Assembly (NCBI RefSeq): GCF_000430585.1
Contig: NZ_AUMH01000006.1
Span: 1-64,000, forward strand
Length of the DNA: 64,000 nt
DNA from: Alicyclobacillus herbarius DSM 13609
GTDB lineage: Bacteria; Bacillota; Bacilli; Alicyclobacillales; Alicyclobacillaceae
Direction of reading: 5' to 3'
In this document: positions 37,272 through 45,656 of the stretch, in pieces
How the letters are laid out: every line of letters starts with the position of its first letter
How positions within the stretch are numbered: position 1 is the first letter of the stretch
Translations under genes and position numbers: made by a program
The notes under the pieces: model-generated
What the model saw: only the letters and a program-made list of their open reading frames with translations
What the model was told of the DNA's origin: nothing
Database searches by the model: none

Positions 37272-38132
37272 TTACTCCCGTAGGTGCGGCGTGAGTTTGT
37301 CAATCGTCTCCTGCAGCGTTTTCGCCATCTCGGCGTACTGCTGCTTGGCCTCTTCGTTTTGCGTCTGCAGCGCGAACATCTCCAGGTCGGCCTGTATCTT
37401 CTTCAGGTTGGCGAGCACCAGGGGTTTCGCCTTGACCTGGGGTTGGGCCACGGCGTCATGGTACAAATCCACGACCAGATTGCCGGCCGAATCAAATTGC
37501 GCGATGGCAACATCGGCAAAGTTGTTGGCCCCTTGCTTACGAATCTCCGCCAACAGCCAGTCTTTGCTGTAGCCCATATGATGGAGCGTTTTCTCCAACA
37601 CCTTACCATTACGGATGACCATCTGCGGCAGAACTTCCGGCGGCTTTATCATACCCAGGTCACGTGGTGTTAGCGGATTGAGATCCGGCTTTTTCATCAC
37701 ACTCAGTCTTCCATTGTTCTCCATTACAGCGTATTCGACATCCGACAGGTTAAAGATGTCCTTTTCCCGCAACAGCAACAGCATCTCTTCATGCGATAGG
37801 TTAATCTTCTTTAGATTCTGCTCCTGGACCTGTCCATTCTTAATGATAACAATGGGCTTACCGTCCAACAGTAAACCCACGCGGTACCACTTGCGCTGAA
37901 CGACGGCCAGCAAGATCGTCAAAGCCGTCCAGATGATGAGACTGATGACGGCATGCTCCACCTTCGTATCGTCCAAGGAGAAACTGGCGGCGATGTTGCC
38001 AATCGTTATACCAGCGACATAGTCGAAGAAAGTCAGCTGAGCAATTTGCCGTTTGCCCATGAGACGGGCGAGGATAAACAAAACAATGAACGCGACAATC
38101 GACTGAGCAGCAACTTCAATCACCTGTGGCAT
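37272..38132 (-). CDS. DUF421/YetF-like membrane protein
   Basis: A 286-residue protein with three N-terminal helices carrying the family motif LARLMGKRQIAQLTFFDYVAG (about residues 20-40, given in part), followed by the soluble DUF421 domain with GKPIVIIKNGQVQEQNL. The start ATG at 38132 has GGGGGAG 6 nt upstream. The B. subtilis YetF group is linked to spore germinant membranes or envelope functions; the role here is unknown. It lies between tatC and groES. Confidence 0.85.
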   Translation of the reverse strand: MPQVIEVAAQSIVAFIVLFILARLMGKRQIAQLTFFDYVAGITIGNIAASFSLDDTKVEHAVISLIIWTALTILLAVVQRKWYRVGLLLDGKPIVIIKNGQVQEQNLKKINLSHEEMLLLLREKDIFNLSDVEYAVMENNGRLSVMKKPDLNPLTPRDLGMIKPPEVLPQMVIRNGKVLEKTLHHMGYSKDWLLAEIRKQGANNFADVAIAQFDSAGNLVVDLYHDAVAQPQVKAKPLVLANLKKIQADLEMFALQTQNEEAKQQYAEMAKTLQETIDKLTPHLRE

Positions 38133-38213
38133 GTTGTCTCCCCCGTAACACGGACAAATTTTGCCCACATAGTGTGTCCGGAGGAATCCCAAATGATAAT
38201 GGCGCTGAAAAGA

Positions 38214-38960
38214 TTACGACCAGGCCTGTTCTACGGCCTTGCGTCGGTGTTCCTGCCGGCGTTGAACCAACGCAGACAGGCCGATGCTGACTTCATACAA
38301 CGCAATCATCGGCAAGACCACGGACAGATGCGACACCAGTTCCGGGGGGCTGATGAGGACACCGAGAACGGCACACACAAAATACGCATAGCGACGGATG
38401 CGCCGCAAAAAGGCAGGCCTGACGAGGCCGATGCGCGTCAGGAACACAACCACAATCGGCAGTTCGAAAATAAACCCAAACGGCAGACAGATGTCGGTAA
38501 TAAACCCGAAGTACGCCTCGGCCCGCAGCTGAACATTGAAGTTGACCTTGCTGAGGTGAATTAGAAAGTGGAAAATGGTGGGGAAGATGAGGAACCAGGC
38601 GAACAGCACGCCGAGTACAAACATCAGCAGAGCGGTCGGCAGCAGCCGCAGCGTATACCGGCGCTCGGTCGGGGTGAGTCCTGGGGAAACGAAACGCCAG
38701 ACATGATACAGGGCAAACGGAAGCGTCAAGCCGACGGCGACCAGAATGCTGATGAGAAAATAGACGGCGATGACTTCACCCGGAGAAATCACCATCAAAC
38801 GCAGCCCTTCACGCGCCACTGGCCGGGTCAGATAGCGATAAATGTAGGATATGAACGTCAAGCTGGCCGCAAACATGACAGCCAGCGTGATGAGGATATA
38901 TATGAGTCGTTTGCGCAGGTCGGCCAGGTGTTCGACAAACGTCATTTTTTGCACGGTCAT
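38214..38960 (-). CDS. tatC: Twin-arginine translocase subunit TatC
   Basis: Core membrane receptor for twin-arginine signal peptides. Six helices are visible, with the conserved N-terminal FVEHLADLRKRLI (about residues 8-20), the periplasmic-loop motif FVSPGLTPTERRY (about 90) and FGFIFELPIVVVFLTRIGLV (about 160). 248 residues, typical. It follows tatA by 89 bp. Confidence 0.96.
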   Translation of the reverse strand: MTVQKMTFVEHLADLRKRLIYILITLAVMFAASLTFISYIYRYLTRPVAREGLRLMVISPGEVIAVYFLISILVAVGLTLPFALYHVWRFVSPGLTPTERRYTLRLLPTALLMFVLGVLFAWFLIFPTIFHFLIHLSKVNFNVQLRAEAYFGFITDICLPFGFIFELPIVVVFLTRIGLVRPAFLRRIRRYAYFVCAVLGVLISPPELVSHLSVVLPMIALYEVSIGLSALVQRRQEHRRKAVEQAWS

Positions 38961-39049
38961 AGCCTCCGGCGCTGTACTTAGGCCATAAGTAAGAGGGGCA
39001 TCGGCCTGTCCGGGTTAAGCCCCTAGGACCGAGATGACGAAAGGGAAGG

Positions 39050-39334
39050 CTAAGTCTCTCCTCCATCGCCTGGCAGACGGGTCACTTTAATCGGTTCTAC
39101 GTGCTTCATCGACGAACTGGAACCAGCATGCCCGTCTCGATGGGATACCGAATCGTGTTCATCGTCCCCCTTGCCTTCGCGAAACCCCTCCGCCATGCCG
39201 TTGGTGGCGTTGCGAAACTCACGCAGGGAACGGCCGAATGCACGTCCGATTTCCGGAAGCTTGCTGGGGCCAAAGATCAGCAACAAGGCGACGAGAATGA
39301 TAACCAACCCTGACCATCCGATGTTCGACAGCAT
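39050..39334 (-). CDS. tatA: Sec-independent translocase TatA/TatE
   Basis: Pore-forming Tat subunit: one N-terminal membrane helix, the [20 protein letters not shown] hinge and amphipathic helix (about 22-41), and an acidic polar tail. 94 residues, slightly longer than usual. It marks the last backbone gene before the accessory island on the plus side. Confidence 0.94.
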   Translation of the reverse strand: MLSNIGWSGLVIILVALLLIFGPSKLPEIGRAFGRSLREFRNATNGMAEGFREGKGDDEHDSVSHRDGHAGSSSSMKHVEPIKVTRLPGDGGET

Positions 39335-39567
39335 ACCGTTTCACCTCCGAGCGCAGTCTGCACTCGAGAATGTACGAAAACTCCGTCAGGGACACCTTAC
39401 CTTCATCATACACTGGCGAGAAATGACCAGCAAGTGCCTACAATCATTGAATTCTGTTAATGCAGACTTTAGAGGGTATGGCGATCCGTTCGTTCATGCT
39501 CCCCATTCTCTATCGCCATCCCCTACCGCACCTGGCCAGAGCGGGCAGACAACCCATGGCGCGCCAT

Positions 39568-40560
39568 CTAGCGCAGCAGCGTCGAGTGGCTGAGCTGAAG
39601 GGCGGCAGCAGCTTGGCGGATACTGCTTGCAGACGCTAGCGCTTCCAGTAAAATTCGTTTCTCCGCGGCAGCGATGGCTACCGAATAAGGTTGCGTGCCA
39701 CGACCAACACCACTCCCTGATGCCGATACGAGCGCCGCATTCTCACCACCGTCGATAGAGACGACCTCAATCCGTTCATCCATCCGTTCTGCAGAAGCAT
39801 CCGGAGGAAGCTCCGGTAAGACGGTCAACACGTCCTCTCGGTCAATCCATTCCGTTTCTACAGTCACGCACAGCCGCTCCATCACGTTGCGCAGTTGACG
39901 AACATTCCCTGGCCACGTATAGGCCTCCAGGGCTTGCAGGGCGGCGCCAGAAAGCCGCCGCGTGAAACCGTAGGCGTGGCAAAACTCAGCCACAAAGGCG
40001 CGGCATAGAGGAATGATGTCTTCCCGGCGCGCGCGGAGCGGCGGAACCCGTAGGTGCACCACCTCCAGGCGGTAATACAAGTCTTCGCGAAACCGCCCCG
40101 CCTCCACAAGGGAACGAAGGTCCCGGTTGGTCGAGGCCACCACCCGTACGTCAATGGCTTTCGACCAACTCCCTCCCACGCGTCGAATCTCCCGGTCCTG
40201 CAGGACGCGCAGCAGCTTCGCCTGCAGGGTTGGGGAAAGCTCCCCTACCTCGTCTAATAAAAGCGTCCCTTCATGGGCCAGCTCAAACAGACCGGAATGC
40301 CCCTCTCGCTTCGCACCGGTGAAGGCTCCCCGTTCATACCCGAACAATTCCGACTCAAACAATTGTTCCGGAATGGATGCGCAGTTCACTTTAATGAAAG
40401 GGAGGTTGCGCCGGGGGCTGTGCTGATGGAGGTAATCGGCCACGACCTCTTTCCCGCTGCCCGTTTCCCCTTCAATCAACACCGTGGTCGGAAACAAAGC
40501 CACACGGCGGACCGTTTTAAACAACGACTGCATCTCTTCACTCACTGCGACAGGTTCCAT
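39568..40560 (-). CDS. Sensor-less sigma-54 activator (PspF-like)
   Basis: Bacterial enhancer-binding protein that should open sigma-54 promoters by ATP hydrolysis. The AAA+ domain starts almost at the N-terminus: Walker A GETGSGKEVVA (about residue 33), the sigma-54 contact loop FTGAKREG preceded by GYERGA (about 80), Walker B GTLLLDEVGE, and the R-finger region. A C-terminal HTH (about 305-330) ends abruptly at HSTLLR, a few residues shorter than usual. No GAF, PAS or receiver domain precedes the AAA+ core, unlike the AcoR-type protein at 54594. The start ATG at 40560 has GGAGG 9 nt upstream. It is divergent from the operon it probably controls. Confidence 0.9.
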   Translation of the reverse strand: MEPVAVSEEMQSLFKTVRRVALFPTTVLIEGETGSGKEVVADYLHQHSPRRNLPFIKVNCASIPEQLFESELFGYERGAFTGAKREGHSGLFELAHEGTLLLDEVGELSPTLQAKLLRVLQDREIRRVGGSWSKAIDVRVVASTNRDLRSLVEAGRFREDLYYRLEVVHLRVPPLRARREDIIPLCRAFVAEFCHAYGFTRRLSGAALQALEAYTWPGNVRQLRNVMERLCVTVETEWIDREDVLTVLPELPPDASAERMDERIEVVSIDGGENAALVSASGSGVGRGTQPYSVAIAAAEKRILLEALASASSIRQAAAALQLSHSTLLR

Positions 40561-40701
40561 CCAGAGCGTCCTCCCCGCAACGCGTTCGTTGGCCCATGTT
40601 ACCATCCGTCTGCCAGACGTACTATGGCACCGTCCGTCCGCCGGGCGTGCTCTACGACCGAGATGCGCCTGACAGCCGCGCGCTGACGGAGCATGCTACA
40701 C

Positions 40702-40746
40702 GGTGCGATACTGCACCAAATGCTCCACTTTTGGACCATACTGTCC
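40702..40746 (+). promoter_or_regulatory. Paired enhancer-like inverted repeats
   Basis: Two related dyads, GGTGC-GATACT-GCACC (40702-40717) and GGAC-CATACT-GTCC (40733-40746), share the centre ATACTG and are 30 bp apart centre to centre, about three helical turns. They lie 100-145 bp upstream of the sigma-54 promoter, a usual place for activator sites. Confidence 0.6.
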
Positions 40747-40846
40747 TGAACTATTGCATAAGGCGCCCGGTTTGTAAAGCCCGTGCACCCGCGAAAAATG
40801 TGCCATTTGCTTCGAAACACCGTCGACATGCCGGTGCGGCACTTCA

Positions 40847-40861
40847 TGGCACGATTCTTGC
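40847..40861 (+). promoter_or_regulatory. Sigma-54 (-24/-12) promoter
   Basis: TGGCACGATTCTTGC fits the sigma-54 consensus TGGCAC-N5-TTGC, with exactly 10 nt between the GG and GC elements. It stands about 25 bp before an AGGAGG and drives the GS-permease-amidase operon. Confidence 0.9.
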
Positions 40862-40962
40862 TTATGTACGAAATGGACGAACGATGAAGGAGGTGAATCT
40901 CCATATTTGCCACGAGCAAACCCACTACACGGGAAGAATGGCGTAACCATGTACAGACCCTG

Positions 40963-42267
40963 ATGCGGGATGAGCAAATTCAGTCTGTACGCGTCTGCGT
41001 GCAGGACTTGGCCAATGTCGCACGAGCCCGCTACGTCACCAGCCGCCATTTTCTCGACGCCCTGGAGGGGGACCCCCTATCCTTCCCATCTGCACTTTTC
41101 GGGTTGCCCGCTTCGGCACAAATTGTGGACGGGCCCGGCGGCGCGAGTTTCGCAGACGGGTTCCCCAGTTGGCCGATGTTCCCCGACTTGAGCACGTTTT
41201 CCGTGCTCCCCTACGCGCCAGGGATAGGCCGGGTCATCGCCGACGTAGTCGACAGCGACGGCCAGCCCCTGCCCTACGCGCCGCGGGCCGTCCTGCGCCG
41301 GGTACTAGAGCGGTTTGCCGAACAGGACTGGCGCGTGTGCGGATCGTACGAGTACGAGTTTTACTTGCTGCAGCTTGAGGACGGCAGCTGGAAACCCGCG
41401 TGGAGCGGTCTACAGTGTTTCTCTGAGGCGGCGCAGGCACCCATGGAACCGGTGCTACTCGATATCCTGCAGACGCTCCAGGAACTAGGCGCCGGACCGG
41501 AAGTCGCCAACAGCGAGTACGGATCGGGCCAGTTTGAGGTGTCGAATGCCCCCTTCTGGGACCTGGAAATCGCCGACATGGCGTTCTACTACCGCACCAG
41601 TATCCGCGAAGTGGCGGCAAAACACGGGTATCGGGCCACGTTCATGAGCAAGCCGCTGACGGGTATGAACGGCAGTGGTGCACACCTGCACCACACCCTC
41701 TACGATGCGGAGGGCGCCAATTTGTTCGCGGACGCCAAGGCCCCGGACGGTTTGTCCAATCTCTGCCGGTGGTTCATCGCTGGACAACTGGCGCATGCAG
41801 AGGCCATCACCGCGATAACCTGCGGGACCATCAACTCGTATAAACGCATGCAGCCCCATTCGTTCGCACCCACCCGGGCCTGTTGGGGCTATGAACACCG
41901 TGGCGCCTTCATACGTATTCCGCGCGCGCGGGGCCACAGCACCCGACTGGAGAACCGGGTCCCAGGTGCGGATGCCGATCCGTACCTGACCCTGGCGGCC
42001 ATTCTGGCTGCTGGACTCGACGGCATCGAGCGACGCCTGGCCCCTCCGCCGCCTGTGCAGGTCAATCCGTATACGGCCACGGATCTGCCACGGCTACCGC
42101 GCACCTTCGAACAAGGCCTAGAGGTTTTACAGACGGACACCTGGCTGCAGGAGGTGTTGGGGGAGAGCACCGTCCACCAGTTAGTCTCCCTGCGGGAAGC
42201 CGACTATACAGCCTATCAAAACACGGTGACCGACTGGGAAACCCGCACGTATCTGGACTTGTACTAA
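40963..42267 (+). CDS. Glutamine-synthetase-like gamma-glutamyl ligase
   Basis: ATP-dependent ligase of the glutamine synthetase fold. The metal-binding glutamates are in SYEYEFYLL (about residue 128) and SEYGSGQFEVSN (about 188); the ATP/glutamate region MNGSGAHLHHTL (about 234) and LENRVPGADADPYL (about 329) are present. The relation to PuuA/GlnA-like enzymes that glutamylate amines seems closer than to housekeeping GlnA. The first canonical start is the ATG at 40963 but it has no ribosome site; the frame is open back to 40897 and encodes plausible GS sequence (TREEWRNHVQTLM), with AGGAGG 9 nt before an in-frame ATA at 40903. First gene of a sigma-54-driven operon. Confidence 0.88.
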   Translation: MRDEQIQSVRVCVQDLANVARARYVTSRHFLDALEGDPLSFPSALFGLPASAQIVDGPGGASFADGFPSWPMFPDLSTFSVLPYAPGIGRVIADVVDSDGQPLPYAPRAVLRRVLERFAEQDWRVCGSYEYEFYLLQLEDGSWKPAWSGLQCFSEAAQAPMEPVLLDILQTLQELGAGPEVANSEYGSGQFEVSNAPFWDLEIADMAFYYRTSIREVAAKHGYRATFMSKPLTGMNGSGAHLHHTLYDAEGANLFADAKAPDGLSNLCRWFIAGQLAHAEAITAITCGTINSYKRMQPHSFAPTRACWGYEHRGAFIRIPRARGHSTRLENRVPGADADPYLTLAAILAAGLDGIERRLAPPPPVQVNPYTATDLPRLPRTFEQGLEVLQTDTWLQEVLGESTVHQLVSLREADYTAYQNTVTDWETRTYLDLY

Positions 42268-42288
42268 ACGAAAGGAGGCGTTCCGAGC

Positions 42289-43668
42289 ATGAATCCGTCC
42301 GTCCAAGGTCCAACCGATTCACTTTCGTCTGTGGAACAGTACGGTTATAAACAAGAACTGAAACGTTCGCTCTCGTTTTGGGATTTGGTGGTGTATGGCC
42401 TTATTTTCATGGTCCCCATCGCGCCGATGGGCATCTACGGTCAGGTCGTGCAGACGGCCCACGGGATGGTCGTGTTCGCGTACTTCATCGGACTGGTGGG
42501 GATGATTTTCACGGCCTACAGCTACGCGCGCATGTCCGAGGCGTTTCCGATCTCGGGATCGGCGTACGCGTATGTGCAACGCGGCTGGAATCCGTACATC
42601 GGCTTTTTGGCCGGTTGGATGATTCTGCTCGACTACATCCTGATTCCTTCGCTGCTGTATTTGGTCTCAGCCTCGTGGCTGGCCGAGCTCGTGCCCGGTA
42701 TCCCGACGTGGCTGTGGATTGTCGTGTTTGTCGCCATCAACACCATCATCAACATCCTTGGCATCCAGCTGACCAGCCGTGCCAACTGGATTATCTTGGT
42801 GTTCGAACTGGTGACCTTCATCTTGTTCTGCGTCATGGCGTTTGCCTACGTCGCTGGCGGGCACGGCCACACGACGTTCACCGCGGCGCCCATTTACCAA
42901 GCGCACGCGTTCAGCTGGAGCATGGTTGGGGCCGCCACGTCGATTGCGGTGCTCAGCTTCCTCGGCTTCGACGGCATCAGCACCCTGGCTGAGGAAACCC
43001 GCGGCGGCCGGCGCACGGTGGGTCGTGCGACCGTCACTGCCCTGATTGTGATCGCGGTGCTGTTCATGGTCCTCACGTACCTGGCCGCCTGCGCATACCC
43101 AGACTTCATGCACTTTCCAGACCCAGACGTGGCCTTTTACTTTGTCGCTGAGCGGGTCGGCGGAACGTGGCTGAAAGTGCTCTGCCTGGCCGCCACCGTT
43201 ATCGCCTGGGGCATCGCCAACGCGCTCGCGGCCCAGGCCGCCATTTCGCGCCTCTTGTTCAGCATGGGACGGGATAGGGCCCTGCCCGGGTTCCTCGCCA
43301 AGGTCCACCCGCGCTTTCAAACCCCTTACACGTCCACCCTGCTGGTGGCGGTAGTGTCGGTCATTGTGAGCGTTGCGTCGTCCATCGGCACGCTCAGCTC
43401 GCTCGTCAATTTCGGCGCGCTGACCACATTTTTACTGCTCAATCTGACGGTGGTCATTTATCATTTCATCAAACGCCGATCCGGCCGTTGGTTTACCCAC
43501 CTGGTCATGCCGCTGCTGGGATTCGCGGTGCTTCTGTACGTCTGGTTGAACTTTGATCGGTTGACGCTGCGCCTCGGGGTCGCCTGGGCCATCATTGGTG
43601 TGATTGTACTCGCCATCCGCACCCGTGGTTTTCGCCGTGCGCCGCAGCCGATGCAACTCGAGCAATAA
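42289..43668 (+). CDS. APC-superfamily amino acid/amine permease
   Basis: Membrane importer of 459 residues with about 12 helices. The N-terminal family segment LSFWDLVVYGLIFMVPIAPM (about residues 25-44) and the conserved AFPISGSAYAYVQRGWNP (about 84) are typical. The start ATG at 42289 follows AAAGGAGGC at 9 nt and is 21 bp from the GS stop. It probably brings in the amine, amide or amino acid used by the flanking enzymes; the substrate is inferred from context. Confidence 0.9.
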   Translation: MNPSVQGPTDSLSSVEQYGYKQELKRSLSFWDLVVYGLIFMVPIAPMGIYGQVVQTAHGMVVFAYFIGLVGMIFTAYSYARMSEAFPISGSAYAYVQRGWNPYIGFLAGWMILLDYILIPSLLYLVSASWLAELVPGIPTWLWIVVFVAINTIINILGIQLTSRANWIILVFELVTFILFCVMAFAYVAGGHGHTTFTAAPIYQAHAFSWSMVGAATSIAVLSFLGFDGISTLAEETRGGRRTVGRATVTALIVIAVLFMVLTYLAACAYPDFMHFPDPDVAFYFVAERVGGTWLKVLCLAATVIAWGIANALAAQAAISRLLFSMGRDRALPGFLAKVHPRFQTPYTSTLLVAVVSVIVSVASSIGTLSSLVNFGALTTFLLLNLTVVIYHFIKRRSGRWFTHLVMPLLGFAVLLYVWLNFDRLTLRLGVAWAIIGVIVLAIRTRGFRRAPQPMQLEQ

Positions 43669-43722
43669 TTTTTTGCCCACGCGCCGTCGCGCGCGAGTTG
43701 TAATGCAAAAGGAGGATACCCT

Positions 43723-44628
43723 GTGACAACCCGCTTAGCCAACCACCACCTCATCTACACCATGGCCGCCGATAACCCGCCAGCCCTTCGGGTGGCGGAC
43801 GGATCGACCGTGGAGATTGCGACCTGCGACTGTTTCGAAGATCAAATCACGCATGAAGGTCAAGATTTTGGCACCCTCGACTGGGAGCGCATTAACCCGG
43901 CCACCGGTCCCATCTACGTGGAGGGGGCGGAACCGGGTGACCTGCTGGTGGTTCACATAAAGGACATCCGCGTCGCCGACCGCGGCGTCATGACCACAGG
44001 TCCGAATTTGGGCGTCTTTGGCGACGAACTCAGCCAGAACGTCATTCGCATGGTCCCGATTGTCAATGGCGAGGCCGTGTTTTCCGAGCGCGTGCGGCTT
44101 CCTCTGCGACCGATGATTGGGGTTATCGGCACCGCCCCGGCCACGGACCGAGTGCCTTGCGGTACGCCTGGCGATCACGGAGGAAACATGGACTGCACCC
44201 GCATCACCACCGGAGCCCGGCTGATTCTCCCGGTCAACGTCCCGGGAGCGCTGTTTGCCCTGGGCGACCTGCACGCCGCCATGGGTGATGGTGAGGTGGC
44301 CGTCTGCGGCATCGAGATTGCAGGTACGGTGAAGGTGCAGCTGCACGTGCTCAAGGGCCGCACTTGGCCGGTGCCGATGCTCGTCAACGACGACACGGTG
44401 ATGACGATTGCTTCCGCCCAGCTGCTCGACGAGGCCGCGACCCTGGCCACCAAGCGCATGGCGCACTGGCTGGCTCAGGAGTTTTCCCTCGACTTGGCCG
44501 AGGCCGCCCTGTTGCTCAGTGCAACTGGGCAACTGCGCGTCTGCCAAGTGGTCGATCCGCTCAAAACCGCGCGCATGGAGGTGCCGCGCGGCGTTCTGGA
44601 AGGTCTAGGATTCACGTTCCCGTATTGA
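43723..44628 (+). CDS. Acetamidase/formamidase family hydrolase
   Basis: Hydrolase of the FmdA/AmdA family that releases ammonia from short amides, 301 residues. Conserved family features include HGGNMDC (about residue 146) and GDLHAAMGDGE (about 182), and an N-terminal HLIYTMAADNPPAL. The start is a GTG at 43723, 9 nt after AAAGGAGG. Last gene of the sigma-54 operon; with the permease and GS-like ligase it suggests scavenging of nitrogen from an amide or amine, which is inference. Confidence 0.9.
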   Translation: MTTRLANHHLIYTMAADNPPALRVADGSTVEIATCDCFEDQITHEGQDFGTLDWERINPATGPIYVEGAEPGDLLVVHIKDIRVADRGVMTTGPNLGVFGDELSQNVIRMVPIVNGEAVFSERVRLPLRPMIGVIGTAPATDRVPCGTPGDHGGNMDCTRITTGARLILPVNVPGALFALGDLHAAMGDGEVAVCGIEIAGTVKVQLHVLKGRTWPVPMLVNDDTVMTIASAQLLDEAATLATKRMAHWLAQEFSLDLAEAALLLSATGQLRVCQVVDPLKTARMEVPRGVLEGLGFTFPY

Positions 44629-44672
44629 TGTTCACGTGTTGAACTCTGCATGCTTGATCTCATGCCCAGTCC

Positions 44673-44692
44673 AGGCGCCCTCTGTGGCGCCT
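44673..44692 (+). terminator. Hairpin after the amidase operon
   Basis: A 7-bp stem AGGCGCC/GGCGCCT with a 6-nt loop lies 45 bp past the amidase stop. It lacks a U-tract, so termination is likely weak or not intrinsic. The rest of 44629-44888 holds nothing else I can support. Confidence 0.4.
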
Positions 44693-44888
44693 GCGATGCA
44701 GGGACCTTGTCAGGAAAGCAGCTGTCACCACCATGGCGGTCAAGCGTTTGCTTTTGCTCCCCGCTCTACGAAAGATTGGGTGTACAGGAATAGATGACCG
44801 GAGCACAGCAACAAAATCGGTGCCATTCCGCCAAAATCGGCGCAGTTTGCCGGTTCGAAGGTAAGGGCGTGGTCACACCGAAACACAT

Positions 44889-45443
44889 TTATGCCTCGTG
44901 TGAATCAATCACCAGATAGTACTGGCATTCCTCATCACCTACATTGATAAAGCGGTGAGATACATCCGCTTCGAAATACATCGAATCACCTTCTGCCAAT
45001 TCGATCGTCATTTCGGTGTCACCAATAACTACCCGTAGTTTCCCTTTTGCGATTACAATAAACTCCTTAACACCGGCTCGATGTGCGGGGAACGTACCCG
45101 ATTCTTTACCCGGTGGAACGATGTTCAGAATGAACTCAACCCCTTTGGATGGAAATGCCGGTGACAGAAGATGGCGTTCAAATCCAGACGACTCATCCCT
45201 ATACACAAGTCTCTGGCCCTTACGAATGACGATTGTTTCCCGACGCTCATGTTCTCCAAGAAGCTCAGATAATGTAGTATCGAGTGCTTCGGCGATTTGG
45301 CAAGCAACCTGTATGGTCGGATTCTTTTCTCCTCGCTCGATTTGGGAGAGCATGGATCGACTCACCCCACTTTTCTCCGACAGCTGTCCCAGCGTAAGTC
45401 CCTTTTGTTTTCTCATTCGCTTCACGTTTGTTCCAAACTCCAT
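44889..45443 (-). CDS. XRE-cupin transcriptional regulator
   Basis: DNA-binding protein of 184 residues with an N-terminal HTH_3 domain (LTLGQLSEKSGVSRSMLSQI, about 15-34) and a C-terminal small cupin (FPAHRAGVKEFIVIAKGKL, about 115). Such proteins (PuuR/SutR type) usually repress a divergent transporter or catabolic gene. The start ATG at 45443 has AAGGTGG 7 nt upstream; an earlier frame start at 45473 lacks one. It faces away from the lactate-permease-type gene, across an array of palindromes. DNA here is visibly more AT-rich than the backbone, suggesting transfer. Confidence 0.9.
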   Translation of the reverse strand: MEFGTNVKRMRKQKGLTLGQLSEKSGVSRSMLSQIERGEKNPTIQVACQIAEALDTTLSELLGEHERRETIVIRKGQRLVYRDESSGFERHLLSPAFPSKGVEFILNIVPPGKESGTFPAHRAGVKEFIVIAKGKLRVVIGDTEMTIELAEGDSMYFEADVSHRFINVGDEECQYYLVIDSHEA

Positions 45444-45468
45444 AGATACACCACCTTTGGCCCTTGAG

Positions 45469-45541
45469 TCCATTATAGTGGAATTTTGTCTTGTACGATG
45501 GAATTACGCATTCTATAATGGATTTAAATTCACTATAGTGA
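45469..45541. promoter_or_regulatory. Array of three related operator palindromes
   Basis: TCCATTATAGTGGA (45469-45482), TCTATAATGGA (near 45512-45522) and the perfect TCACTATAGTGA (45530-45541) share the pattern CACTATAGTG or its close variants. They lie between the divergent XRE-cupin and lactate-permease-type genes and overlap the promoter. Binding by the neighbouring regulator is inferred. Confidence 0.65.
45491..45519 (+). promoter_or_regulatory. Sigma-A promoter of the lactate-permease-type gene
   Basis: TTGTAC (45491-45496), a 17-bp spacer and a perfect TATAAT (45514-45519). The -10 box lies within one of the operator repeats, which would allow repression by occlusion. Confidence 0.7.
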
Positions 45542-45656
45542 TTAAACGCGCATAGATAACTTGAGAGCAACGGACCTTCAGCAACACCTTGAAAAATCCA
45601 AGGGGTTCAAAGTGAGTTACTGAGAATCCAATACACATGGTAGGGAGGAGTGGTCC

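Noticed and set aside
36850-37272. A 140-residue minus-strand frame between groES and the DUF421 gene
   Set aside because: It has no ribosome site, an unnatural composition, covers the groESL -35 region side, and overlaps a better small ORF in another frame.
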